64,000 nt of DNA from Humulus lupulus (Eukaryota; Streptophyta; Magnoliopsida; Rosales; Cannabaceae). Positions 21,306 through 34,328 of the stretch are shown piece after piece. The stretch spans positions 99,713,970 to 99,777,969 of the forward strand of contig NC_084798.1 of the NCBI RefSeq assembly GCF_963169125.1. The letters run 5' to 3'. The notes beneath the pieces are model-generated. The model was not told the origin of the DNA, ran no database searches, and was given only the letters and a program-made list of their open reading frames with translations. The translations under genes and the position numbers were made by a program. Numbering within the stretch: the stretch's first letter is position 1; each line of letters opens with the position of its first letter.

Positions 21306-23454
21306 TGTAACATCCCAAATTATCTAATAAGGCTTAGGGCCTTGATTAGGGGGCCAGGATGGAAAATTATTGAAATTATGTGATATATATATGTGTGTGT
21401 GTATCATTATATGATTATGTGAGATATATTATAATAAGACTTGATATGCATGTTTTGGTGTATTAAATATGCCTGTGGACCCATTTCTGATTAGAAGGGC
21501 AATTTTCGTAATTTTGTCGGTTATGGGTATATTTGGCATATATGTGATATATGTGTGGGACCATATCATTATGTGGATATATTTGGGTTACTCGGCACGA
21601 GACGATCCTAGGGAGCAAGCTAGTGGGAAAGTCACAACGGGACCAATACTTAACTCGGAGCGACTCAAGGGGAATTTTGGGTGATTAGTACATTACCGGA
21701 AATGAGTAATGGGGAAATTAATAGGTAATTATTTGAGGATATTAGAAATAACGAGTATTTGTGAGACATTAATTATGATTAATCAGATTAGTGGCAAATG
21801 ACAAGTTTACCCTTGAGGGGCTGTGAGAGAGGAATTTGGCCTTAGGGGCATTTAGGTCATTTTTGTGCCTATTTAGTGACTTAGTCGCTCTTCCCTTCAG
21901 CTGTAGGAAACCCCAAAAATAGAGAAGTTCTCCCATAGTTTTTTCTCTCTATTGTTAGTCTCTCCTTCCCTCCATTCATGGTTTGATTTTTGAGGAAACT
22001 AGGGAGTTTTGGAAGCTAAAGCTAAGGGAATTCAAGGCTTGGCTTTGGAATTGGATTAGTTGCAGCTAGGAGGATACAAACCATAGATGAGCTAAGCTTC
22101 AATCTTTGTTTTTATTCAATTTAGTTTTGGTTTTTATGGTGTTCTTGAGCTTGAAGCTCAAGGTCTTTGATTAAGCTTTTGGTGGAGGTTTTGAGTGGGA
22201 TAAATTTGGGTTTTGATGGTGTTAATGTGCTGTTAATGTTTGGGGTTTTTAATTATAGTTTTGGGAATTGATTGGGATGGTTTATGGTAAGGTTTTAGCT
22301 AAGGAAAAAGGAGGATTCCTAGGGTCGCGAGGTCATGCCACGACCATGTTCTTAGGCGCCGCAGCCTTTGTGAACCCAAGGCACAAAGGCGGTTCTGCCT
22401 AGGAGGCATGCCGCTTAGGGGCATGCGACGGCCTGTGTCTAGATTTTTCAAACATGGGGGTTTCTGTCTGGCGGCATGCTGCGACCCTTAGGGGCAAGTT
22501 GCGGCATGCTTGGGCAGCTTTAGCCAAAAGTGGGTTTAAGTCATGGGAATTCGAACCTAAGGCCCCGGGATCGATCCTACTACCCAGTTTAGTAGAGTTT
22601 GACGTCCCGCAGGCTAGGTCTTGACCCAGAAGCCTTTACTCGCTCATTATAGATGGGATTCTATACTATGGTTGTGACTAGGTTATCGATAGGGGCTCGG
22701 AAACGGGATCGTGTTGAAGGTTTGTTTATTGGTAAACTGTGCTTGGACCAAAGGTAAGAAAATTACACCCAGTATGTGATACATGAGACATACATCATTT
22801 GGGCTTAGCCTGAATGTTGAATATAGTTCGATTGGGCATTGGCCTCTGTGAATGCACATGAATATGATTATGCCTACGATTATTGATGAAGCATGTTGAG
22901 TGCTCTATTTATGGATATTTGTTATATGATGAATGCCTATTGGCATTATATACTTGAGTAAAGCATTGACTTACTAGTCAAGGTCGACTATAGCACTAGT
23001 CGTAAAGCATTGACTTATTAGTCAAGGTCAACAATAGCGTTGAGCGCAAGTCGAAAAACATTGGCTTATTAGTCAAGGTCGACAATAGCGCACTGCGTGC
23101 TGGTTGTTTTGGTTAGGCTAACCAGAACCGCCAGGTACGGTTACAGAGGATAGGGCTAAGGGACTCGGGGTGACTTATTAGTACCATATCCTAGCATTGA
23201 ATTATTAGTCAAGAACGGGCTTAGCACGTTGAGTGCTGGTCGGCACAAGGTATGCTTATACAGAGGATAAGGTTAAGTGACCCGGGGTGACTTATTAGTC
23301 CCTTATCCTAGCATTGACTTATTAGTTGAGAACGACCTTAGCACGTTGAGTGCTGATCAGGACTAGATACGCTTATACAGAGGACAGGGCTAAGGGCCCC
23401 AGGGTGACTTATTTGTTCCATATCCTAGCATTGACTTATTAGTCAAGGACGGCA
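21306..23454 (+). repeat. Element A 3' LTR, truncated by element D
   Basis: Direct repeat of the 5' LTR, from TGTAACATCC. It carries the start of the GACTTATTAGTC array (22962-23454) and stops abruptly at GTCAAGGACGGCA, where D's LTR begins. The missing remainder is not found in the window. Confidence 0.88.
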
Positions 23455-26400
23455 TGTAGCACACAAAAAAAAAATTTATTCAAATTTTTTGCTTTATTTT
23501 TATTTAATTGTTAAGTGTTGTGAATTATTTAATTAATTTATTTATTTTAATATTTCAATAATTGAGTTTTGGTTGAATGCACCAAGGTGCATGGTAGGTA
23601 GTGATGCACCCTAGTTATTGAGTGTGTGCATGTGCTTGGTTGCATGGTGCATATGTGTAGAATTTTCTACACACTTTATAGATTCCATTTATTAGATTTA
23701 TTTAATTTATTAAAATGAAGGAAAAAAATAAAGGGAAAGGGAGAGTGTGAACGTGGGAGCATAGGGGGAAGAAGAGTGCTTCTTTTCCTATTTTATTTAT
23801 CAATTAAATTGAAGACAATAGCTAAAATGGGAAATGGAGGTTGTCATCTTTATTTTTCTACCAATTAAGATAAAATCAAATAAAATTAAAATAAAAGAAA
23901 AATAGCAAGAAGAGAAAACTTACCCATTATGTTCATTAGGTTATTTTTGGCTAAGTTAGAAGAAAAAGGGAAGAGAAAAAATGAGGCCATTTGGAGCCTT
24001 GGAGCCGTCGGCCGAGAGTGGACGTGAGAAAAGAGAGAAGGAGAAAGAAAGGAAGAAAAAAAAATAGAAAGAAGAAGAAGGTTCTAAGTCGAAGGTTCTT
24101 CTCCCCACATTCCTAAGATTTTTGTTCTTCTTTTCTTGTTATGCGTTTCGAAAACCCTAGGATATTCAAGAGTGATTGCCATTATGGGTATGGGTGTTAT
24201 CAAGGAGGTAGTTGATCGCTAAACCTTATGCTTAATTTTGTTGTTTTATTGAAAGGATTTTAAATTTTTGATGCCTATTTGAATCTATGTCATGTGTTGA
24301 TTTGAGATATTTGAATATAATGATTGTTGAAAGGATTTTAAAGTTTTGATGCCTATTTGAATCTAGGGTTCATGATGTTTTTTGTGTATATTGATAAGTA
24401 TACTTATGAGGTTGAATGTTTGGATATGATGATTTTTGGATATTCTATGTTCATGTTAATGGAAGGTTTTTGCTTAAACATGTATAGGGATCTTCTTGTG
24501 TGATTGTTATTTCAATTTTGTTAGATCCATGTTCTAGGATCCTATGTAAATATTGACATGGTAATTAATATAGACTCTTGTGATCTTAGACACATGCCTA
24601 TGATTTAATTGTCAATGTGATGATAGGGATTTTTCTTAGAATAACAATATGATAATAGTTATATGCTAGGGTTTGTTATTTATTTGTGTAGAATTAAACG
24701 TGTATGGTTATTGTGTTAATTTTGTGAAGCATGATATAAAAGATGGATTCTTGATTTGTTAAGCTTGCTGATTTTGGTGTTTGAATGGTTTAGAATATGA
24801 TGAAAATGATATTTTTGCATGCTTAACAGATTTTGCAAGTGCTATGATATTTTAAAAAATTAAAGGGAATTATAATATATATTAAAATGGTGGTTTTACT
24901 CAAATAAATACCTACAAATTTTTTTTAATATATTTTAGAGATATTATGAGATTTTAATTTCAAAATGGTGATTCTTAAGAGTTTATTTTGTTGCTGGATT
25001 TTTTGGTAAAATATTGGAAAGCCTTTTATTTGAAGAAAAACTTGTGTGTTTGTGAAATAATATAACATCTAAACTATGTAAATATAAAAAAAAAATGGTA
25101 TTTTAAAAGTAACCACGGGTGTTCATTTTAATAGATATGATTTTCTTTATTTTAATTAAGAAAAATATTGAGATTAATTCACTTGTGATTTTTAAATAAA
25201 TTAAATGGTGGCTGAAAGTTTAGTTTAATAAATTAAAATTAATTATTTGATTATCACATATGAATTTATACTACATAAAATTTAGTCTTAAAATAATACA
25301 AGTAAAATATATTTTTCTCACTCCTATAATTTATATTTTTCTCTTGTTAGTTTGTAATTTTCTAAGGAAACATGATAATTATAAGTATTTTAAATAAATT
25401 TAAGCCTTTATTATTTCAATATAAATTAAAAATAATAAATGGATTTATTATATTTTTAAATGGCTGAATAAATTATTTTTATGAAATAAAAATAATGTTT
25501 TAAGAGGTTTAATCAACTTAGTAATTTCACAGAGAAAAATAATGGTAAGAAAGTATATTGCTAAATCATTATTTTGAAAATGATAGAAATAAGTGCATAG
25601 GAATTATCATTTTTAACGTCACTTTTTAACAATGTTCCCACGTATGCATGTCGCATGCGAATGCACTTTTACGTTCAAAACTATGTCTAATATTCAACCA
25701 TATGATTTTTACTTATAAACCATGCATGTAAAATATGTATAATTTGCATTATTCTTTTGGTGATTTTATGTGTAAATATGCATGTTTGGAAAATGTGTAG
25801 TTTTCACCATGTGTGCACATGGGGTATATGAGTTGGGTATAAGAAAGTCTTATGTGATGACTAAAGGATGTTATTTGATTATGGTTATAGGCTCGTCGTG
25901 AAGTTTGTCAATTTTTGCTTTGCTTGGACCTGAGGTAAGGAAGATAGATAAAATTCTATTTGTTATGCTATGAACGGTAAGATTGGCTTTTATGAATATA
26001 TATGATATATATATATATGATGATGTGCCATGTATGAAATGCTATTTTGATATGATATGATGATTGTAAGAAATTGATGTAGTTTTCCTTGGCTTTGATA
26101 TGACTGGATTGCATGTATTTCTGTATGTTGTATGATATGTAATGGTTGTTAGCGTATTGAACGTGACACAACAAATGGGTTACTAAGGATATGAAGACGT
26201 GACCCGAGTTACTAAGGATATGAAGACGTAACTCATAGGGCGGACGCGCTGAGGTTATTTAAGGACCGGAGTTCCTGTTTACCTCAAGATGTGACATGGA
26301 CAAGATAGGGGGCATGTTCACAAAGATACGATGATGATGCTTATGATGATAATGTTTATGATGATAATGTTCATGATGATAATGTTTATGATAATGATGT

Positions 26401-26692
26401 TTATGATGATGAAGTAAAGTATGATGTATAACGATGTATGAAGTTAAGTATGATGTATAACGATGTATGAATGTGAATATGTTTTACTTAAAAACCATGC
26501 ATGTAAAATAGGTATAATTTGCATTATTCTTTTGGTGATTTTATGTGTAAATATGCATGTTTGGAAAATATGTGTAGTTTTCACCATGTATGCATGGCCC
26601 ATGCACACATGGGGTATTTGAGTTGGGCACAAGAAAGTCTTATGTGATGCTAAAGGATGCTATTTGATTATGGTTATAGGCTCGTTGCGAAG
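23455..26692 (+). repeat. Element D LTR, left part
   Basis: AT-rich sequence with no coding content and a purine-rich segment at about 23990-24080. The first copy of an internal tandem duplication starts at about 25707. The last five bases, CGAAG (26688-26692), are the left copy of E's target duplication. ATGATG-type microsatellite repeats lie at 26325-26440. Confidence 0.75.
25707..26481 (+). repeat. First copy of a ~775 bp tandem duplication in the D LTR
   Basis: The sequence from about 25707 (ACTTATAAACCATGCATG) repeats from about 26482 (ACTTAAAAACCATGCATG). The second copy runs 26482-26692, is interrupted by element E, and resumes at 38263-38820. Matching landmarks include GGCTCGTCGTGAAGTTTGTC, GCTTTGCTTGGACC, GGTTACTAAGGAT and the ATGATG microsatellite. 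Confidence 0.88.
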
Positions 26693-27283
26693 TGTTATCC
26701 AAAAAACAGGCACGGATGACATGGTAAGTGATTTCTGGACACGTGGCTGACACCTGGCGGAATCTTGCTAGAGTATCGACCAGTAGCATATTGCGAGCAT
26801 AGGTGATTGAGGTTTACCTGTGACCAATATGGTCGCACATTCCGCGTGTCTCACGATAATTTTATAAAGATCTTAGTCAATCCCAAGATTGTCTCCCATG
26901 ATTTTCTGAGTATCCGATTATTTAGGAAAGAATATCTGTAACAAATTAATGTAATCCCCCTTGAGCCTATAAATAGAGAAAGATAGCTCAAGGAAGGGAC
27001 TTTTGGGCTTTCGGATTATCTAAGATTAGAGTTATTCAATTTGATATATTGTTTTGTTCTTTAGAGGTTTGTGAAACTCATTGAACCCTAGTTCTTTGAT
27101 CACTCCTTTGAATCCTATATCAATAACAGTTCAAAGTGGACGTAGGTTGTTACCAGATTCTGGGGCCGAACCACTATAAACTCTTGTGTTCTTTATTGTT
27201 TTTTTCATCACATTCATTTCAACGCATTTGTCCACATCAAGCATATTTGACTCCGTGTCAGTTGGCCAAAATCAGGGTCAACA
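26693..27283 (+). repeat. Element E 5' LTR (591 bp)
   Basis: Direct repeat of 37667-38257. Starts TGTTATCC, ends TCAACA. Contains a TATA box (26968-26975) and a near-palindrome TGACCAATATGGTCGCA at about 26821. It is the same family as the solo LTR at 12215-12805. Confidence 0.97.
26968..26975 (+). promoter_or_regulatory. TATA box of element E 5' LTR
   Basis: TATAAATA in GAGCCTATAAATAGAG. The motif is conserved in the 3' LTR (37942-37949) and in the solo LTR on the minus strand (12521-12528), which supports a real core promoter for gag-pol transcription. Confidence 0.7.
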
Positions 27284-27329
27284 TTCTGGTGCTTTCTTGA
27301 GAGATTGATACTGTATCGTTGAAATATCA
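27284..27329 (+). other. Element E leader with candidate primer binding site
   Basis: The LTR is followed by TTCTGGTGCTTTCTTGAGAG; element G has the near-identical GTTTGGTGCTTTCATTGAGA at 42401 in the same place. This conserved TGGTGCTTTC is the probable primer site. I do not assign a tRNA. Gag starts only 46 bp after the LTR. Confidence 0.6.
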
Positions 27330-30249
27330 ATGGCGAAAACTACCAAGAAAACTAGACAGGCGGTTGGCGCTGCACCATCTCACCCGCCTCCTCCTCCTCC
27401 AAGTGTGACTGAGGATGAGCCACATTTGGAATTTGAGGAGGAAGAAATGGATTCTGAGACGCTGAGGAATACCCTAGGGGTATTGTAGGATGAACTGGCC
27501 AATCTGAGGGCCAGCCATGAAAGTGCTGCCGAAATTATGGCACGGCAGCAACAGGAGATTGAACGGCAGTACCTGGAACTAAGTGAAAGATAGGTGGAGA
27601 TGGACCGTCGCCAGAGGGAGGCCATGGCAACCCTCGAAGCAGCCCTACAACTGGCTAGGAACCAAGCTGCACCTGTCTCGCAGCCTGATCAACCTACAAA
27701 TGGACCGCCCCAGAGGGGTCCTAATCCTAGCCCACCTATCCAGCCCTCAAAGGCCCGAGCAGCCACCAGTGCCTCAGGACGATGTCCTGCTGAGGGACCC
27801 TGAGGTGCAGTCTCCATCCCAAGCTGGTCGCGGCAATCCCCCGCAACAAAGGCAGAATAGGGCCGGGCAGCCGCCTCGCAGTCCTAGACGCCATAGGGGT
27901 GACGAGCCAAACCCTCCGAGCAGAGGACAGCGTCCTCCTGGTAACAGAAGGAACTCAGAGTCAGGCTCTGTGGTCCGAGGCCCCCCACAGCGTGATAATG
28001 CACGGGGACCTACCGACCAACGCAGGCCACCCTCTAACGCTCGGGAGGTTCCAGTCCGGGAAGGCAACCGAGGGAACAGTCGATCCCATCATAGCCAATC
28101 AAGATTCAGAGATGGTCATGGTTATAACGAGGCTGACTCAGGCAGAGGAAACGCCGGTCGGAGGAATGAAGAAAGAGGTGGGGGCAGAAGCCTACCACCT
28201 AGGGATGACCAACCCGAAAGACGGGACGCTGGGGGGTAGCCCCGATAAAATAAGTTCTTTAACCCGCTCGGAGCTAGCGAGCAGCGGAGGGGAGACGAGG
28301 ATTTAGGAGACGTACTCAACGATCGGCGGGAACGGCACGACGAGTACGTTCCCCCAGCACCAGAGGCTCCGGCGATTCCTGGCGCCGTGCAGGCCCAGAT
28401 AGATGCCCTCAACCAGGCAGTGCAGCTGGTCAGAGGAAGAACATCTTATATCGACCACGATAGGAGAAATGGCAATCCTTTCATCCAGAGGATAGCTATG
28501 GCAGAAACTCCTAGCAAGTTTAAGATGCCTACGCTTCTGAACTTTGACGGGTATGGTGACCCGGTATCTCACGTCAACAAGTTTGAGATACAAATGGACA
28601 TTCAGAAAGTGTCCAAAGACGCTCGGTGCAGGATCTTCCCTGCAACACTTTCTGATGCCGCAAAGGAGTGGTTTTTCAAATTGCCTCCTGCAAGTATAGT
28701 TTCCTAGGAAATGTTCGTGAAGGAATTCTACGGACAGTTCTATGCGGGTCGTGTGCACCCGACTGAGGCAAATCAGTTGGTCGAAATACGCCAGCAAGAC
28801 GGAGAACCACTGAAGGATTACGTCTAGCGTTTTATGCGAGCAGCTGCTAGGGCGAAAACAGTGGGAGACGAAGGCAAGATGATGGCCATAACTGCAGGGG
28901 TTAAGCGCCGCACGCCTCTCTGGGATTGCCTCAGAAAGCATGGGGTCAGGACTACCCAGGAATTTTTGGATCGAGCTGATCGATATATCAAGCTCGAGGA
29001 TGCCATCGCCAATGAAGGAAAGCCCCCAGGCAAAGACAAGGGGACTGCCGAGCCCGCCAAAGCCGCCAATGGGTCCAAACCCAACGGCAACGGCAAAGGC
29101 AATGGGAACGGAAATGGCAAGAATGGGGGGAAACGACAGCACAATGAGCCTTCCACCTTTGACAATAAACGAGCCAAGGGTAATCGTTATGAACCTCGAT
29201 TCACTAACTACACTGCCCTTATTGAGTCTCGGGGAGAGGTCTATCAGGCCACGAGTTCCAGTGTGCCTTATAAGAAACCTGCCCCCATTCGAAAGGATAT
29301 TTCGAGAAGAGATACTACCAAGTTCTTTTGTTATCATAACGACTACGGACATGATACCAATGAATGCAACCAGCTAAAGGATGAGATCGAGTTCCTTATT
29401 AGACAAGGACACTTAAGAAGGTATATACGGGCCTCGGGAAATTCCCAACAAGAAGCTCCAGGTGGCAACGAGCAAGTGCCCACACGCCAACGCTCGCCAC
29501 CTTTGCAGCCTGATCCCATAACTGGCACATTGTTAACCATTTGTGGAGGCCCGCACCTTTTGGGAAACAGCGGAAAGGCCAGAGAACGATATGCTCAGAC
29601 TTTGCGCCACGACCAGGACATCGAGATGATGACTGTGGATGACCGCACGCCAAAAAAGGCTCGGTCAGAAGAGGGCGAAATAACCTTCTCTGATAGCGAC
29701 GCCCAACATGTCTGGTTCCCACATTCCGATCCACTGGCCGTGGATATCCAAATGGCCAATATGATGGTTAAAAGAGTGCTAGTTGACACAGGAAGTTCAG
29801 TGAACATCCTGTATAAATCTTCGCTGGAACGCATGAATTTGTCTGTTAAGGACTTGGAGCCCTGCAACCAAACAATATACGGCTTCTCTGGTGAGGGACT
29901 CGCCCCAACGGGGTCAATCAGACTTCCAGTGACAGCAGGTACAACGCCTGCTACCAGGACATTACTCGTTACTTTCATAGTAGTCGATTGTCCCTCGGCG
30001 TACAATGCGGTCATTGGAAGGCCTATACTGGTTGATCTTCGAGCCGTCACCTCAGTGTGGCACTTAGCCATGAAATTCCTGACAGACGCAGGGGTAGGAC
30101 GCGTGTTGGGAAATCAGAGGGAGGCCAGGGAGTGCTACAATGCCTCAGTCACGAAGGCGAAGAAGGGAACGTCAAAGAGCACTCCCCCAGATAGGTTGCA
30201 AATGGTTATTGATACACAAGCCCAATCCGGTGATGAAGTCACCAAATAG
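27330..30249 (+). pseudogene. Element E gag and protease
   Basis: Starts at ATG 27330 (MAKTTKKTRQAVGA), with a Pro-rich then coiled-coil N-terminus, and a long Arg/Gly/Pro/Asn-rich region. Capsid-like homology is at about 28500-28990 (FKMPTLLNFDGYGDPVSH; AAKEWFFKLPP). A zinc knuckle of the Tat form C-x2-H-x4-H-x4-C, FCYHNDYGHDTNEC, is near 29327-29370. The frame is open from 28834 to 30249, so gag and protease are fused. Protease has the catalytic VLVDTGSSVNILY near 29785 and VIGRPILVDL near 30010. Upstream stops include TAG at 27487 and 27591, a frameshift near 27780, TAG at 28706 where relatives have Trp, and TAG near 28826 where Gln is likely. Gag forms particles; protease cuts the polyprotein. 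Confidence 0.93.
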
Positions 30250-31702
30250 GGTGTTGCCCAAAGTGAGGATAGGGATTTAGATCCTCGCTTTGGGGATTTT
30301 AAGGAAAATGTTGGACCCGTCAAGGACCTGGAAGAGGTCCAACTTGACGAAAAAGACCCGACCAGAGTTGTGAAGGTCGGGAAAAACCTAGAGCCAACCA
30401 CGAAGCATGCACTGGTGGAATTTTTGCGGAAAAACCAGGAAGTCTTTGCCTGGTCACACAAAGACATGGCTGGGATAGATCTTGCAGTTATCAGCCTTGT
30501 CCTGAACATAGACAAAAGTTTTCCACCCGTGCAACAGAAAAGAAGGCTTAAAAGAAGAAGTTGAAAAATTAGAGAATGGGTTCATCAGGGTGGCATTTTA
30601 TCCATCGTGGGTCTCTAATCTAGTGCTGGTTTCCAAGCCTAACAGCAAATGGCGAACCTGTGTGGATTTCACAGACCTCAATAAAGCCTACCCAAAGGAT
30701 TACTTCCCACTCCCAAGGGTCGACCAGTTGGTCGATGCTACTGCAGGACACGAGATCCTCTCCTTCATCGATGCATACTCAGACTACAATCAGAACAGCA
30801 TGCGTCCCCCTGACGAGGATCACACCATCTTTCTGACTGATACGGGATTATACTGTTATAAAGTAATGCCTTTCGGACTGAAAAATGCAGGTGCGACTTA
30901 CTAGCGATTGGTTAACCACATATTTAACGAATTGATCAGAGTAAACATGGAGGTGTACGTGGACGACATGCTGGTAAAGTTGAAAAAAGCAAAAGGACAT
31001 GTGAAGGATTTCCAAGAGTGTTTCGATGTATTGAACAAGTACCAGATGAAACTAAATCCTCTCAAATGTTCCTTCGGAGTTGGATCAGGCAAATTTTTGG
31101 GGTTCATCGTTAATTCAAGAGGAATCGAGGCCAACCCTGACAAGATAAAGGCCCTGATCGACATGAAATCGCTAAAGAAGATCAAGGATGTACAAAGTTT
31201 AACTGGAAGAATTGCCGCCCTAAATAGATTCATTTCCAAGTCGACAGATAAATGCGTCCCTTTCTTCAATCTACTTAGGGGCAACAAGAAGTTTGAATGG
31301 ACAGGAGACTGCGAGCAGGCTTTTCAGGCCTTAAAGGTCCATATGGCACAACCTCCTATTTTATCAAAGCCTATCGAAGGAGAAACTTTGTTCATCTACC
31401 TGGCGATCACCGAAGTTGCTGCTAGTGCGGTACTATTACGAGTGGAAAAAGGCGTACAAATGGCAGTGTACTATGTAAGCAAGAGGCTAATCGGAGCAGA
31501 GTTGAGATATCCTCCCATCGAGAGGTTAGCTTATTGTTTAATCTTGGCCTCAAGGAAGCTACGTCCTTTCTTCCAAGCCCATCCCATTACAGTCTTAACC
31601 GATCAGCCCCTTCGGCAAGTCCTGCAAAAACTGGAGGCTGCTGGGCGTCTATTAAAATGGGCGGTCGAACTCGGACAGTTCGATATTACATATTCACCGT
31701 GA
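30250..31702 (+). pseudogene. Element E reverse transcriptase and first (degenerate) RNase H
   Basis: Joined to gag-pro by a TAG at 30247-30249. RT landmarks: VFAWSHKDMAGID, NIDKSFPPVQQKRR, a frameshift near 30555, SKWRTCVDFTDLNKA, VMPFGLKNAGATY then TAG at about 30901 (usual Gln), and MEVYVDDMLVK with the catalytic Asp pair. RNase H-1 follows at about 31380-31690: LFIYLAITEVAASAVLLR, YYVSKRL, VLTDQPLRQVL. The first catalytic Asp of gypsy RNase H is absent (FIYLAITE where others have CDAS). In Tat elements this loss goes with a second RNase H, found just downstream. A TGA at about 31700 sits where Arg is conserved before AAIKGQVLAD. Confidence 0.94.
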
Positions 31703-33508
31703 GCAGCAATAAAAGGACAAGTCTTGGCTGATCTTATTGCAGAGTTCACCGAGCTCCTAGACAACGAACAATGCGAAAAGCCTAGTGCGCCTGAGCCCCA
31801 AGATGAAGCTCCTTCGTGGAAGTTATTCACAGATGGATCATCCAACGAATCTCACACAGGAGTGGGAGTGATATTGATAACGCTAGAAGGGCATCGATTT
31901 CACTGCGCCATTAGGTTCGACTTCACAGTGTCAAATAATGAAGCTGAATACGAAGCACTCCTCGCTGGATTAAGATTGGCAAAAGACATGAGCATAAAGG
32001 TGTTGGATATTTACAGTGATTCACAGTTGGTAGTGAATAAAGTTCTAGGGGAATATCAAGCACGAGGCCTCAAAATGGTGGCCTACTTGAACAAAACTAG
32101 AAATTTGTTGGCTCAGTTCAAGAAGTGTACCCTCCAGCAAATACCTCGGGATCAGAATTTGAACGCAGATGCCTTAGCCAAACTCGCAAGCGCGAAAAAT
32201 GCTGACACTTTGAATATTGTGCCAGTAGAAAGATTGAGCAAGCCAAGCATACGAACAAATGAAACCAGTATGGAAATCCGGATGGGAGGCACATGGATTG
32301 CGCCTTACTTGGAATATCTTACCAGTGGTGTACTACCGGCAGATGGGAACAAAGCCAGAACTCTTCAGAGGCAGGCTGCTAGGTATATATTGGTCGATGG
32401 TGTTCTATACCGAAGAGGATATTCCATGCCACTGATCAGATGCATTACTCCAAAGAAAGCTAAGGAGCTAATGAGGGAAGTACATGAAGGCTTCTGCGGG
32501 GATCACGCTGGGGGGCAAAGTTTGGCGAAAAAGATTCTGAGGCAGGGCTATTTCTGGACGACTATGAATGAAGACTCAATGGAGTTTGTGCGAAAATGCG
32601 ATAAGTGTCGGAGATTTTCTAAAATACCACGCGCAGCTCCCAACGAGTTAAAACAGATGCAGAGTCCTTGGCCTTTCGCAGTATGGGGTATAGACTTGAT
32701 CGGATCCCTGCCAACGGGAAAGGATGGAGTAAAGTACGCATTCGTAGCAGTCGAAGCTGAACCGCTCGCTACCATAACGACCAAGAAAGTTCTTGACTTC
32801 GTCATCAAGAACATTGTTTGTCGAAATGGTTTGCCTCAAAAAATTGTCTCAGACAACGGCACCCAGTTTGACAATGACTTATTCACGGACTTCTGCGAAA
32901 GACACAGGATCATCAAAAGCTTTTCTTCAGTCGCACATCCACAAGCATATGGGCATGTTGAAGAATTGAATAAAACGCTTAAGGACACCCTGAAGAAAAG
33001 ACTTGAAGACGCTAAAGGAGCATGGCCAGAATAGTTGCCTGAAGTACTCTGGTCGTACAGAACTTCTCATCGAATAGTGACAGGTCATACCCCATTTTCC
33101 TTAGCATACGGGAATGAAGCTATGTTACCTGTCGAGTTAGATCCCCCCTCACACCGACGCATCACATACGACCAGAACCAGAATAGCCAACTGATGATGG
33201 AGTCCCTAGACTCAATTGAGGAGATATGAGAAAGAGCCCAACTCCGAGTTGCTGCATACCACCAAAAGGTCACCCGGTATTTTAATTCAAAAGTAAAAGA
33301 AAGGAAATTCAATGTCGGTGACCTAGTGCTACGACGAGTTTTCTTAAATACCCGCGACCCCACTGCTGGAGTGCTCGGACCAAACTGGGAAAGCCCTTAC
33401 CAGATTGAAGAAGTCCTTCATCCAGGCACCTACAAACTTGCACGATTGAATGGAGATCTCATTCCATGCTATTGGAACAGTGAACACCTGCGCAAGTACT
33501 ACCAATAA
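31703..33508 (+). pseudogene. Element E second (archaeal-type) RNase H and integrase
   Basis: An open frame at 31724-33034 (436 codons) carries an RNase H with all four acidic residues: FTDGSS (D37), NNEAEYEAL (E73), YSDSQLVV (D99), NADALAKLAS (D149). Integrase follows: zinc site H254, H261, C292, C295 (HEGFCGDH; KCDKC), core D324 (WGIDLIG), D377 (VSDNGTQF) and E413 (HVEELNKT), exactly D-35-E. Compared with relatives a few residues are missing between YAFVAV and EAEPLATIT, an in-frame deletion in the core. After TAG at 33032 and TGA near 33227 the C-terminus continues (LPEVLWSYRTSHRI; GPNWESPYQIEEV) to the natural stop at 33506-33508. No chromodomain is seen, as usual for Tat. Confidence 0.95.
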
Positions 33509-34328
33509 ACAGTCCTTTTTAAAGAACTGACTTGTATTAATTTTTACTTTTTACAAGTTTCGAAGAAGGGTTAGCCACGTTGTATGGCTAATCGCTTATA
33601 AGTGTAAGATCTTTCTAATATCACTCGTAAAGACATGTTTAGTCCATTTTTAATACGAGATTATAAAGGACTGTGCGCAGCCAGTCATTCTTGCAAACCT
33701 TTGTAAATTTATTTTTACAAGTATTTGTTAATTACGTGTGTTGTTTTGCTATATTATAAGTGTTATGTTTACTATCGAGCAGTAATGTTCGCGCAGGTCG
33801 TGGTCAAGGCAAGTGACCGAGGACCTAAAGCTCCTCGATCCCTTGGGGGGCATACAAGGTACATCGATAGCAAAGCATACCAAGAGGTATGTAAACACAT
33901 GAACAAAATGAGTGAAAGCATGCTACGGTACTTAGAGTATTTTTCAAAATTTATATTTTGCTAAATCAAGCCAAAGTACTATGCTAAGTTCGGTCATACG
34001 AACAGATGTTATAATAGATAAAAATATTATAATGTCAAATGGCATTCTTTTACACCGCAAGCAGTACTACTTGGATGTAATTGTTTAAAGTAAAAGGAAA
34101 GTTTGCTGCCCATGCAGCAAATTTAAAAATAAAAATTTAGTCTTTACATCACGACCTGTGGGTCGTGTAATTAAAGAATAAAAAATTCTAAGGAGCATTA
34201 GGAGCAGGAGGGTCTTGCTCAACATTCTGGTTGGCTGCATCATTAACAACTCCTCCTTCCTCTGCGCCAGGGGCCGGCTGGATGCTTGGGGAAGCAGGGA
34301 TCCTTGCTCTTTCTTCTTCTGCAGCCAA
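33509..34328. other. Spacer between integrase and antisense gene in element E
   Basis: Non-coding on the plus strand. It is AT-rich with a short GC-richer segment at 33795-33850. On the minus strand it would be the 3' untranslated region of the antisense gene, whose last coding segment ends near 34329. I see no further gene. Confidence 0.6.

Larger units (their letters stand above)
3692..23454 (+). mobile_element. Element A: degraded Ty3/gypsy chromovirus (Tekay-like) with ~3 kb LTRs
   Basis: Two LTR copies in the same orientation begin with TGTAAC at 3692 and 21306. The left one is completed at 14701 after removing element B and is followed by a tRNA-Met type primer site (TGGTATCAAAGC at 14705). 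Between the LTRs lie remnants of gag with a zinc knuckle, protease, reverse transcriptase, integrase and a chromodomain, in that order. A purine tract (AAGGAGGGGATAGT) precedes the 3' LTR. It is split by B and by solo LTR C, and its 3' LTR is cut by element D. The LTRs differ clearly, so A is among the oldest retrotransposons here. Chromodomain plus long LTRs suggests the Tekay lineage; that is inference. Confidence 0.88.

Noticed and set aside
28303..29352. Long minus-strand frame of 349 codons opposite gag of element E
   Set aside because: It is the complement of a well-supported gag frame with high GC and shows no domain or family text; a shadow frame.
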